A stretch of DNA of 9,391 nt from Hyphomicrobiaceae bacterium (GCA_017353825.1 JAFMSC010000133.1:1-9391); one strand, 5' to 3'; shown: positions 1 through 6,188, numbered from the stretch's first letter. The notes: generated from the sequence alone by a model not told the origin. A program made the numbers and translations.

Positions 1-108
1 TGCCTGGAGCCGACGGCGCTGGGCTCGCCGGCGCGGCGGGTGTGCCGGAGGTCGGCGTGCCCGGAGCTGATGGCGCTGGGCTTGGCGGCGCGGCGGTGGG
101 GGTACCGG
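1..108 (-). repeat. 57-bp imperfect tandem repeat in the mepA tail
   Basis: Bases 1-57 and 58-108 are imperfect copies of one 57-bp unit, which encodes 19 residues of the MepA tail (reading SPAPSAPG, then TPTSGTPAAPA, then SPAPSAPG again). The copies share blocks such as GGCGCTGGGCT and differ at scattered bases. The second copy degenerates after about base 100. The array may continue past the left edge. In-frame repeats like this in a low-complexity linker usually arise by slippage. Confidence 0.75.
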
Positions 109-1063
109 TGGCCAGCACGGCACGGCATTCGGCAGGCATCTGATCGAGGGTGATCGGACGACGTTCAGGCGCAGGCGGAGCAGGCTTTCCTGGCGTGGCG
201 GACACCGCTGCGGGCTTCACCCGCTTGAGCCAGCGCGCCAGTTCCGCGCCACAGCCGTCGTCGCCACCTACCGACGGCTGGTGCTGACAGCCGGTGTTGC
301 CCTTGGGGCAGGCGATGCGGATGTGGAAGTGGTAGTAGTGGCCCCAGTAAGGCCGCACCTTGCTAAGCCAGGCGCGGTCAGCGCCCTTGTCGGCTTTGGT
401 GGCCTCGCACACCGCCTTCTTGATGGCCGGGTGTACTAGCACGCGCTCCACCTGCGGGTAGGAGGCGGCGCGCTTCAAGAGGCGCACATGCGCCTCGGAC
501 CACACTTGCGGGTTCACCGAGACGAGGTCGTCGGCCAGCATGGAGGTGGCCGACGCCTCCTCACGCTCCTTCTCGCTGAGGCGATGGTCGGGCATGGGCG
601 TGAACCACACGTCTGCGTCGAGGCCCACCTGGTGGCTGGCATGGCCCGTGAGCATGGGCCCACCGCGGGGCTGGGAAATGTCGCCCACGAGGAGGCCGGG
701 CCAGCCGTCCTTCTCGCGGGCGTCGGCGGCGAATTTCTCGATCAGAGCAATGAGGTCCGGGTGTCCCCAATTGCGGTTGCGCGAAAGGCGCATCGCCTGC
801 CAGGCCGGGCCGTCGATGGGCAACGCAGCGGCGCCCGCCAGGCACCCCTTGGCGTAGAAGCCGATGGAGCGGGCAGCGAGCGGGGCGGGGGTCTTGACCG
901 CGCCAAACAGCTCTTTGGCCGGCGTGGGCTTGGGTCTGGCAGCCGCCTTGGAGCGCGTGGTCTGAGCTGCGCGCGCACCGAGAGCGGGGTCACGGACGAC
1001 GGCAACTAGGGCGGGCAACGCCAGCAGTGCAGTCAGGCCGAAGGCCAGGGTGGGAATGCGCAT
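1..1063 (-). CDS. mepA: Penicillin-insensitive murein endopeptidase (MepA, peptidase M74), C-terminus off the left edge
   Basis: A periplasmic zinc peptidase that cleaves the D-Ala-meso-DAP cross-links of peptidoglycan. The reading frame is open from the start at 1063 to base 1 (354 residues visible; no stop in the window). The E. coli enzyme is about 274 aa, so this one is longer. Residues 1-33 form a signal peptide (MR, hydrophobic stretch to about 23, AxA-like end). The zinc motif TGHASHQVGLDADVWF holds H144 and D151, spaced as H113 and D120 in E. coli. The second motif GHYYHFHIRIACP gives H242, H245 and H247, spaced as H206, H209 and H211. Six cysteines are visible. After about residue 295 the protein becomes a Pro/Ala/Ser/Thr-rich tail with a 19-residue repeat. 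The start follows GGGAG seven bases upstream. It is last in the rnhB-yqaA-dsbB-mepA cluster. The family is certain; the C-terminal end is unknown. Confidence 0.95.
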   Translation of the reverse strand, partial: MRIPTLAFGLTALLALPALVAVVRDPALGARAAQTTRSKAAARPKPTPAKELFGAVKTPAPLAARSIGFYAKGCLAGAAALPIDGPAWQAMRLSRNRNWGHPDLIALIEKFAADAREKDGWPGLLVGDISQPRGGPMLTGHASHQVGLDADVWFTPMPDHRLSEKEREEASATSMLADDLVSVNPQVWSEAHVRLLKRAASYPQVERVLVHPAIKKAVCEATKADKGADRAWLSKVRPYWGHYYHFHIRIACPKGNTGCQHQPSVGGDDGCGAELARWLKRVKPAAVSATPGKPAPPAPERRPITLDQMPAECRAVLATGTPTAAPPSPAPSAPGTPTSGTPAAPASPAPSAPG

Positions 1064-1095
1064 TCCCCATCTCCCGATTACATGGCCGACAGATC

Positions 1096-1126
1096 CTAGC
1101 CGGGCTAAGCCGGCGCGGCTAGCCGG
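1096..1126. repeat. Hairpin and 8-bp direct repeat at the dsbB/mepA junction
   Basis: CTAGCCGG occurs at 1096-1103 and again at 1119-1126. Between them a hairpin can form: CTAAGCCG (1105-1112) with CGGCTAG (1116-1122), giving seven pairs with one bulged A and a 3-nt GCG loop. CTAGCCG at 1096-1102 could pair with the same right arm instead. The structure covers the dsbB stop codon and lies in the 55-nt gap before mepA. No T-run follows on the minus strand, so it is not a classical intrinsic terminator. It could be an mRNA processing or stabilising element. Function is unproven. Confidence 0.35.
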
Positions 1127-1646
1127 ACCTTGCGACTGCCTTAAGGGCGGCCCAAGGCGCGCCGAAGGCCAGACCCGCCGAGAACACCGCATTCCATCCC
1201 GCAAAGGACAGCCCCAGGAACCGCCACGAAGCCACCCCGCAGGAGGCCGGAACGCGGTCGAGATTCATGTGCTTGAGGTCGAAGCTCGGTAGGCTCGATG
1301 GCGGGGCGCAGGTGGCGGGCGGCTCCCAGAATTTCCATTCGGCCCCGGCCTGGTAGACGCCGAGGCCGGCGTTAACCAGGAACGCGAGACCGACCGCCGC
1401 GAGCACCGCCGCGGCCCACTTCGGCCGTGGCAGACGCAGGAGGAGGAGGGCGGCGGCCAAGGCGGGCACGCCGAGGTAGTAGGCGTAACGCTGCTGCAGG
1501 CACATGGGGCAAGGCGTGTAGCCGCCGATGTGCTCGAAGGCGAGCGCAGCAAGGATGACGGCCGCAGCCACAGCCAGGAGCAGGGCGGTGAGCATGCCGG
1601 CGGAAGGGCGCCGGAGGCGGGGAGAAACGTGGGCAACGTCGAGCAT
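1119..1646 (-). CDS. dsbB: Disulfide bond formation protein B (DsbB)
   Basis: Inner-membrane quinone reductase that reoxidises the periplasmic disulfide donor DsbA and passes electrons to ubiquinone or menaquinone. The product is 175 aa, close to the 176 aa of E. coli DsbB, with four hydrophobic segments (about 18-37, 54-72, 76-98 and 141-168). The first periplasmic cysteine pair is C46-P-M-C49, followed by R53 at the spacing of the quinone-contacting R48 of E. coli (C44 to R48). The second periplasmic loop holds C113 and C136, matching the shuttle pair C104/C130. I prefer the ATG at 1646: it has GGAGG ten bases upstream and leaves a 25-nt gap after the upstream gene. The longer frame from 1703 would overlap that gene and add 19 unsupported residues. 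Third gene of the likely rnhB-yqaA-dsbB-mepA operon. Confidence 0.93.
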   Translation of the reverse strand: MLDVAHVSPRLRRPSAGMLTALLLAVAAAVILAALAFEHIGGYTPCPMCLQQRYAYYLGVPALAAALLLLRLPRPKWAAAVLAAVGLAFLVNAGLGVYQAGAEWKFWEPPATCAPPSSLPSFDLKHMNLDRVPASCGVASWRFLGLSFAGWNAVFSAGLAFGAPWAALKAVARSG

Positions 1647-1671
1647 GACAGCCTTGCCTCCAGGGCTGGCC

Positions 1672-2253
1672 TCAGATGAGGTAACGTACGACCACGAAAC
1701 CACCGATCAGGCACACCAGGAACGCCGTGGTGACGAGCGTCAGACGCCGCTCGATAAAACCGCGGATGGGCTCGCCGAACCAGCGCAGCAGCGCCGCGAC
1801 CAGGAAGAAGCGTGCCCCGCGCGTCACCACCGAGGCGGCCAAGAACGTCCAGAAGTCGAAGGCTGCAGCGCCGCTGGCGATGGTGACGAGCTTGTAGGGG
1901 ATGGGCGTGAGGCCCTTGACCAGGATGAACCACAATCCCCAATCGTTGTAGGCGGCCCGGAAGGCTTTGGCCTCGGCGGCGAGCCCGTACAGGTTGATGA
2001 GCCACTGGCCCACGGTCTCATAGAGAAAATAGCCGATGGCGTAGCCTACCGCCCCGCCCAACACCGAACCGCCGGTGCAGATGGCGGCATAGGTCCACGA
2101 TCTCGGCGGATTGGTCACCGCCATCGGAACGAGCATGACGTCGGGGGGGATGGGAAAGGCTGAACTCTCGGCAAAAGCCACCCAGAACAAAACGTGCGGC
2201 GCCTTGGGATGGGCCGCCATGCGCAGGGTCCAGTCGTAGGCGCGTCGGATCAT
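1672..2253 (-). CDS. YqaA/DedA-type (VTT/SNARE-associated domain) membrane protein
   Basis: A 193-aa integral membrane protein of the DedA superfamily, YqaA branch. DedA proteins are linked to lipid carrier (undecaprenyl phosphate, phosphatidylethanolamine) flipping and to membrane-potential homeostasis; the role of YqaA-type members is not settled. The N-terminal re-entrant motif FAESSAFPIPPDV carries E29, P34, P36 and D38, the acidic and proline pattern typical of the family. A glycine-rich helix (GGSVLGGAVGYAIGYFL, about 61-77), an LVKGLTPIPYKLV re-entrant segment (about 111-123) and the basic TRGARFF motif (about 143-149) follow in family order. A C-terminal membrane helix ends at VVRYLI. 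The ribosome-binding site is weak, and rnhB ends 33 nt upstream, so translation may depend on operon context. dsbB follows after 25 nt. Confidence 0.85.
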   Translation of the reverse strand: MIRRAYDWTLRMAAHPKAPHVLFWVAFAESSAFPIPPDVMLVPMAVTNPPRSWTYAAICTGGSVLGGAVGYAIGYFLYETVGQWLINLYGLAAEAKAFRAAYNDWGLWFILVKGLTPIPYKLVTIASGAAAFDFWTFLAASVVTRGARFFLVAALLRWFGEPIRGFIERRLTLVTTAFLVCLIGGFVVVRYLI

Positions 2254-2286
2254 GGCACGCCCGTATAGCTCGCCAGCGCCGGCTTG

Positions 2287-2982
2287 TCAGGCCAAGTTTA
2301 TGCCCGGGCCTGCCTCGGGGCTCTCGGCTTGCCTGTTGCCCGCAGCATCTGTTTCCAGCGCGTCCTGCTCAGCCAGGCCCAGGGCCAACTGCACGGCTTT
2401 GAACGAGCGGCGGTGGTGCGGGGTCACGCCAAGCCGCTCGATGGCCGCGTGGTGCTCGGGCGTGGCATAGCCTTTGTGCCGCTCGAAGCCGTACGCAGGG
2501 TAGGCGCGGGCCAGCTCGACCATCATGGCATCGCGGGTTACCTTGGCCACGATGGAGGCCGCCGCAATGGAGAGGCACTTGGCGTCGCCGCGCACGATGG
2601 CGCGGCTCGCGCAGCCAAGGCGTGTCGGCACCTTGTTGCCGTCGATCAGCGCCAGCCGGGGCTGCGAGGGCAACTGGCCAACCGCCACCGACATGGCCCA
2701 CAGCGAGGCATTGAGGATGTTGTCGGCGTCGATGCGATCCACCTCGGCCACGCCTACGCCGACCTGCGCGGTGGCAAGGATCGCGTGGTAGAGGGCGCGC
2801 CGCACGTGCGGTTCCAGGGTCTTGGAGTCGGCGATGCCATCGGGAATATTGGCGGGGTTGAGGATGACGGCGGCGGCCACGACCGGCCCGGCCAGCGGCC
2901 CGCGGCCGGCCTCGTCCACTCCCGCCACTGGCCCGCCGTGGAGCTCAAGCTCCACCGCCTCCAGCTCGAAGCTCGCCTTCAT
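2287..2982 (-). CDS. rnhB: Ribonuclease HII
   Basis: Cytoplasmic endonuclease that cuts the RNA strand of RNA-DNA hybrids and initiates removal of single ribonucleotides misincorporated in DNA. The 231-aa product has the full type 2 RNase H active site: D23 and E24 in GVDEAGRGPLAGPVVAAAV, D114 in IDGN, and D133 in RGDAKCLSIAAASIVAKVTRD. The GRG motif (26-28) that recognises the ribose-deoxyribose junction is intact, as is the conserved tyrosine in YPAYGFERHKGY. The C-terminal 30 residues after LALGLAEQ are a non-conserved acidic/Pro extension. The start at 2982 is the first possible in frame and gives a normal N-terminus; its ribosome-binding site is poor. It is first in the minus-strand cluster and divergent from the CDF transporter, with 247 nt between the two starts. 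Confidence 0.96.
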   Translation of the reverse strand: MKASFELEAVELELHGGPVAGVDEAGRGPLAGPVVAAAVILNPANIPDGIADSKTLEPHVRRALYHAILATAQVGVGVAEVDRIDADNILNASLWAMSVAVGQLPSQPRLALIDGNKVPTRLGCASRAIVRGDAKCLSIAAASIVAKVTRDAMMVELARAYPAYGFERHKGYATPEHHAAIERLGVTPHHRRSFKAVQLALGLAEQDALETDAAGNRQAESPEAGPGINLA

Positions 2983-3229
2983 GGCGCGAATCGCTCTGCC
3001 CCGTTTCCGGAAGCTTCTCGTCGGCAGCCAGCAAAGTCAAAGCTGGACATCGGCTATGCACGCCCGCGTTTGCGCGCGTGCTCGGGCGACCCGGTGGCGA
3101 CAGACACGACCGGCCGGCTGCAATACAAGTGACGAATCGCCAGCTTATGGTGGCTGGAGCCGGCGCCCCGACGATCCTGCCTCGCGCTGTGTCTCCGGGG
3201 CCGGCGCGGCTGAACGCAGGCAGCGGTCG
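2983..3229. promoter_or_regulatory. Divergent intergenic region rnhB / CDF exporter
   Basis: These 247 nt separate two divergent starts and must hold both promoters, but I see no convincing -35/-10 pair for either. Two mutually exclusive inverted repeats lie near 3058-3088: GCACGC (3058-3063) with GCGTGC (3076-3081), and CGCCCG (3061-3066) with CGGGCG (3083-3088). They could be an operator for a metal-responsive regulator of the exporter, but the match to any known operator is not clear and no regulator gene is adjacent. Nothing else stands out. Confidence 0.3.
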
Positions 3230-4177
3230 ATGCAGCATCGCGCGCAACAGACAGCGGGCCACGAGCACGGGCATGGCCACGCCCATCCCCATCACGGGCA
3301 CGCCTCCAAGGCCAGCCCAGCTGCGCTCCGCAAGGTGCTGGCGCTCACCGGCGCATTCCTCCTCGTCGAGGTCGTGGGCGGCCTCCTTACGGGCAGCCTG
3401 GCGCTCCTCTCCGACGCCGCGCACATGTTCACCGACACCGCCGCGCTCGCCATCGCGCTTGCCGCCGTAAAGATCGGCGAGCGTCCCGCTGATTCGCGCC
3501 GCACCTTCGGCTACCAGCGCTTCGAAATCCTGGCCGCCACCGTGAACGCGGTGCTCCTGTTCGCGGTCGGCCTCTACATCCTCTACGAGGGCTGGCGGCG
3601 CCTCGTCGAGCCGCCGCAGATTGCCTCGCTCGGCATGCTGGGGATCGCCGCCCTGGGCCTCGCCGTCAACCTCGCCGCCATGCGCATCCTGCTCGCGGGC
3701 CAAGCGAAAAGCGTCAACGTGCGCGGGGCGTATCTGGAGGTGTGGAGCGACGCGCTCGGCTCGGTGGGCGTACTGGCGGCCGCGGCGCTTCTGTGGCTCA
3801 CCGGCTGGACCTGGGTGGACACGATCGTCGCCGCTGGCATCGGCCTGTGGGTGCTGCCGCGCGCCGGGTCGCTGCTCAAGGAGACGGTCAACGTGCTGCT
3901 CGAGGGGGTGCCCGAGGGCCTGAAGCTCGACGAGGTGGCCGGCGCCATCGCCGCCACGCCCGGCGTGGCCGGTGTCCACGACCTCCACATTTGGGCGCTC
4001 ACCAGCTCAGCGCCCAGTTTGTCGGCCCACCTCGTTGTCGGCGACGGCGCCGACACTGACGCCGTGCGCATCGCCGTAACCCAAGCTCTCGCCCACCGCT
4101 TCGCCGTCCACCACGTCACCCTCCAAACCGAGCGCGTGGACTGCCGTACACTGGAGGGCACCGCCGTGGTGCACTGA
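3230..4177 (+). CDS. Cation diffusion facilitator (CzcD/ZitB-type) metal efflux transporter
   Basis: A proton-coupled antiporter expected to export Zn2+ and possibly Co2+ or Cd2+ from the cytoplasm. The product is 315 aa, a normal length for CzcD/ZitB. Residues 11-24 are a histidine-rich tail with eight His. Six membrane helices follow (about 33-55, 57-80, 98-120, 131-155, 165-188, 190-212), then the cytoplasmic ferredoxin-like domain to about 300, with VHDLHIWAL. The TM2 site is H65-x-x-x-D69 (LLSDAAHMFTD). In TM5 the partner is E170-x-x-x-D174 (YLEVWSDALGSVG) where ZitB has H-x-x-x-D. The ATG at 3230 is chosen because it starts just before the His-rich tail; the frame stays open upstream to 2822, but that part lies antisense to rnhB and has no family similarity. 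An AGG at 3218-3220 is a weak ribosome-binding site. Family call secure; the metal is inferred. Confidence 0.93.
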   Translation: MQHRAQQTAGHEHGHGHAHPHHGHASKASPAALRKVLALTGAFLLVEVVGGLLTGSLALLSDAAHMFTDTAALAIALAAVKIGERPADSRRTFGYQRFEILAATVNAVLLFAVGLYILYEGWRRLVEPPQIASLGMLGIAALGLAVNLAAMRILLAGQAKSVNVRGAYLEVWSDALGSVGVLAAAALLWLTGWTWVDTIVAAGIGLWVLPRAGSLLKETVNVLLEGVPEGLKLDEVAGAIAATPGVAGVHDLHIWALTSSAPSLSAHLVVGDGADTDAVRIAVTQALAHRFAVHHVTLQTERVDCRTLEGTAVVH

Positions 4178-4183
4178 GCCACT

Positions 4184-5269
4184 TTACAGCAGGCTGAGCT
4201 GACCGCCCTGGGGCACCGGACGGCGGAACAGATCGGTGCGGAGCCGCAGGTGCCGCTCGTTGAGGCCGAGGCGCTTGGCGGCCAGGCGGAAGCGCAGGCC
4301 GATCTGCTCTGCGTAAGGCCCCGCACCGCGCTGGCGGTGGCCGAAGGTCGAGACGTAGTCCCGACCGCCGTGCATGGAGCGCAAGATGTTGATTACGCGC
4401 TGGGCGCGATCCGGGAATTCCGTGGCCAGCCACTCGCGGAACAGCTCCTTCAATTCCAGCGGCAGCCGCAACAGCACATAGCCCGCCTCCTGCGCACCGG
4501 CCTCGCGCGCGGCCTCAAGGACGCGCTCGATCTCGCTGTCGTTGATGGCCGGCACGATCGGTGCCGCCATGACGCCCACGGGCACGCCCGCCTCGCTCAG
4601 GGCGCGGATGGCATCGAGCCGCCGCTGCGGCGTGGCGGCCCGCGGCTCCATCTTGCGGGCGATCCTGCGGTCGAGCGTGGTCACGGAGATGGCGACCTTG
4701 GCTAGCCCGCGGCTCGCCATGCGCGCAAGCACATCCACGTCACGCACCACCATCGCTGACTTGGTGACAATCCCAACAGGATGGCTCGCCGCGTCCAGCA
4801 CCTCCAGCACCGCGCGCGAGATGCGCAACTCGCGCTCGATCGGCTGGTAGGGGTCGGTGACGGCTCCCAGCGCGATCACCTTGGGGATATAGCGCGGGTT
4901 GGCCAGCTCGCGCTCCAGGAGCTCAGCGGCATTGACCTTCGCCGTCAGTTTCGTTTCGAAATCGAGCCCCGGCGAGAGGCCGAGGTAAGCGTGCGTGGGC
5001 CGCGCGTAGCAGTAAATGCAACCATGCTCGCAGCCCCGATAGGGGTTGATGGAGTGATCGAAGCCCACATCAGGGCTGTCGTTGCTGGCGATGATGCTCT
5101 TGCTCGTCTCACGCGCCACCTCAGTCTTGAATGGCTCGAGCTTGCCCAGGCTCTCCCAGCCGTCGTCGAAGGTCTCCCGCAGCTCGCTCTCGTAACGCCC
5201 GGCGCGGTTGGACCGCGCGCCCCGCCCGCGCCGCCGCCCGGTGTCGATCAGGTTCGCGTCCTTCCTCAT
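4184..5269 (-). CDS. PA0069-family radical SAM protein (SplB-like)
   Basis: A 361-aa radical S-adenosylmethionine enzyme. The cluster-binding motif is C80-x-x-x-C84-x-x-C87 within RGCEHGCIYCYARP, which would hold a [4Fe-4S] cluster that cleaves SAM. The sequence resembles the spore photoproduct lyase-like (SplB/COG1533) branch: an Arg/Gly-rich basic N-terminus (12-25), SPDVGFDHSINPYRGC before the cluster, then ALGAVTDPYQPIE, GIVTKSAMVVRDVDVL, SVTTLD and APIVPAINDSEIE along the barrel. The substrate is unknown. It is convergent with the CDF gene, with six bases between the two stops. The ATG at 5269 sits in the second copy of a 14-bp tandem repeat, with GAGGTTAGG just upstream. A plausible promoter lies at 5291-5319. 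Family assignment is firm, function is not. Confidence 0.92.
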   Translation of the reverse strand: MRKDANLIDTGRRRGRGARSNRAGRYESELRETFDDGWESLGKLEPFKTEVARETSKSIIASNDSPDVGFDHSINPYRGCEHGCIYCYARPTHAYLGLSPGLDFETKLTAKVNAAELLERELANPRYIPKVIALGAVTDPYQPIERELRISRAVLEVLDAASHPVGIVTKSAMVVRDVDVLARMASRGLAKVAISVTTLDRRIARKMEPRAATPQRRLDAIRALSEAGVPVGVMAAPIVPAINDSEIERVLEAAREAGAQEAGYVLLRLPLELKELFREWLATEFPDRAQRVINILRSMHGGRDYVSTFGHRQRGAGPYAEQIGLRFRLAAKRLGLNERHLRLRTDLFRRPVPQGGQLSLL

Positions 5270-5291
5270 TGACCTAACCTCATTGACCTAA
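5264..5291 (-). repeat. Perfect 14-bp tandem duplication over the radical SAM start
   Basis: CCTCATTGACCTAA occurs at 5264-5277 and immediately again at 5278-5291, with no mismatch. On the minus strand each copy reads TTAGGTCAATGAGG, so the start codon and its upstream AGG are duplicated. The outer ATG (5283-5281) opens a five-codon frame (MRLGQ) whose TGA overlaps the gene's ATG at 5269. Confidence 0.9.
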
Positions 5292-5319
5292 GGATAGTCT
5301 TGCAATCGGAACATAGCAA
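5291..5319 (-). promoter_or_regulatory. Putative promoter of the radical SAM gene
   Basis: Reading the minus strand, TTGCTA (5319-5314) and TATCCT (5296-5291) are separated by exactly 17 bases, each matching four of six bases of the sigma-70-type consensus. Initiation about seven bases on would fall almost at the outer ATG at 5283. The 8-mer GAACATAG (plus strand) is repeated at 5309-5316 and 5320-5327, one helical turn apart, with the first copy overlapping the -35 element. Confidence 0.4.
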
Positions 5320-5340
5320 GAACATAGAGAGAATTTTCTG

Positions 5341-5407
5341 GTGACACGCGTGGTTGACGAGCCGTGTGACATGCGATGCGCATGTTATAATGTGAGCCAC
5401 ATGTCAC
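5341..5407 (+). promoter_or_regulatory. Toxin-antitoxin promoter with operator-like inverted repeats
   Basis: A perfect -10 hexamer TATAAT (5386-5391) is preceded by TG at 5383-5384, making an extended -10. No good -35 exists at 16-18 bp; the nearest TTGACG (5354-5359) is 26 bp away. An 8-bp perfect inverted repeat, GTGACATG (5366-5373) and CATGTCAC (5400-5407), has its dyad centre on the -10. A third related half-site, GTGACACG, lies at 5341-5348, and a palindrome ATGCGCAT at 5376-5383. This fits autoregulation by the ribbon-helix-helix antitoxin, as known for FitAB and VapBC loci. The binding itself is inferred. Confidence 0.6.
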
Positions 5408-5637
5408 GCATGATCCAGATCCGTAACGTCCCTGACGACCTGCACCGCCGTCTCAAGGCACGGGCGGCCATGGCCGGTATGTCGCTCTCCGACTACCTGC
5501 TCAAGCAGATACGCGCAGTAGCCGAGCGACCAACCATGGAGGAACTGCAGGCCCGCTTGGCAACCCGCTCCAGGGTGGAGCCCACCGAGTCGCCTGTTGA
5601 TGCGATCAGGGCTCTGCGTGGCCCACTGCCACCGTGA
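5401..5637 (+). CDS. FitA-like ribbon-helix-helix antitoxin
   Basis: A 78-aa antitoxin expected to neutralise the PIN-domain toxin encoded next and to repress the shared promoter. Residues 1-40 form the ribbon-helix-helix DNA-binding domain: the strand MIQIRNVPDDL, helix HRRLKARAAMAGM and SLSDYLLKQIRAVAE, typical of FitA-type antitoxins. The C-terminal half (about 46-78, PTMEELQARLATR through IRALRGPLPP) is the usual flexible toxin-binding tail. I chose ATG 5401: a GTG at 5341 keeps the frame open but lies upstream of the -10 element, and its 20 added residues look unlike the family. ATG 5410 (MIQIRN) is also possible. With the -10 at 5386-5391, transcription should start about 5397-5399, so the message would be almost leaderless. 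The stop overlaps the toxin's GTG by four bases. Confidence 0.88.
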   Translation: MSRMIQIRNVPDDLHRRLKARAAMAGMSLSDYLLKQIRAVAERPTMEELQARLATRSRVEPTESPVDAIRALRGPLPP

Positions 5638-6026
5638 TTGTCGCTGACGCCTCGGCCCTGCTTGCGGTGGTTCTGCGCATTGAGGGCGCGGACGCTATTG
5701 AGGCGAAGCTCTTCGGTTCAGGTTTGATGCTGCACGCGCCGCACGTGCTGGATGCAGAGGTGGCGCATGTCATCTGCCGGTATGCTGCGACCGGTCAGAT
5801 CGGCCCGCAGCGGGGGCGCGAGCTTCTCGCCGATCTTAGCGATCTTCCGCTCTACCGCCACGCGCATGATTGGCTGCTGCCTCGGGTCTGGCAGCTGCGG
5901 CATAGCCTCACTTGCCATGATGGGCTCTACGTTGCCCTGGCCGAGGCGCTCGATGCGCTCCTGGTGCCGCGCGATCGGCGCCTCGCCGCCGCCCCCGGCC
6001 ACCACGCCAGGGTCGAGGTGGTGTAA
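5634..6026 (+). CDS. VapC/FitB-type PIN-domain ribonuclease toxin
   Basis: A 130-aa PIN-domain toxin, expected to be a Mg2+-dependent endoribonuclease (VapC enzymes cut tRNA or rRNA). The four acidic positions are present: D5 in MIVADASALLAV, E42 in HVLDAEVAHVI, D96 in TCHDGLYVALAEAL, and D114 in LLVPRDRRL. The last motif usually reads LLTxDxRL, so the threonine is replaced by arginine here. The start is GTG at 5634, overlapping the antitoxin TGA, which indicates translational coupling. The 162 nt between its stop and the next gene's start contain an inverted repeat CTGCCCC (6069-6075) / GGGGCAG (6106-6112) with a 30-nt loop, but no clear terminator. The toxin looks intact. Target RNA is unknown. 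Confidence 0.9.
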   Translation: MIVADASALLAVVLRIEGADAIEAKLFGSGLMLHAPHVLDAEVAHVICRYAATGQIGPQRGRELLADLSDLPLYRHAHDWLLPRVWQLRHSLTCHDGLYVALAEALDALLVPRDRRLAAAPGHHARVEVV

Positions 6027-6188
6027 AGGGCAAGGATCGCCGCGCCCGTGCGCTGCCCCCTTCGGTTGCTGCCCCGCCATGGACCGGCTAGCTTCGAGGA
6101 AGACGGGGGCAGGTCCGATGCGGGCGCGCCGTAGGGCGTGCCCCATGGCGTCTATCCTCGACAGACCAACAACAGGAGCGAGGACGCG

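Noticed and set aside
488..1009. 173-codon plus-strand frame
   Set aside because: Antisense to the catalytic domain of mepA, which carries all the zinc-site motifs.
1265..2005. 246-codon minus-strand frame spanning dsbB and the YqaA-type gene
   Set aside because: It is an out-of-frame shadow of two well-supported genes and gives an Arg/Ser/Pro-rich translation.
2983..3060. TTGACT on the minus strand as a -35 for rnhB
   Set aside because: The hexamer 17 bases downstream (GAAGCT) does not resemble a -10 element, so the match is probably chance.
2822..3229. N-terminal extension of the CDF protein (451 aa version)
   Set aside because: The extra 136 residues run antisense to the start of rnhB and through the intergenic region and have no CDF similarity; the family normally begins with a His-rich tail such as that at 3230.
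2945..3988. 347-codon minus-strand open frame
   Set aside because: It is antisense to the CDF transporter and its translation is Arg/Gly/Ala/His-rich without domains. The plus-strand product has clear helices and metal-site motifs.
6027..6188. Possible terminator or riboswitch upstream of the NhaD-like gene
   Set aside because: The only inverted repeat (CTGCCCC/GGGGCAG) has a 30-nt loop and no T-run, and I recognise no riboswitch core.
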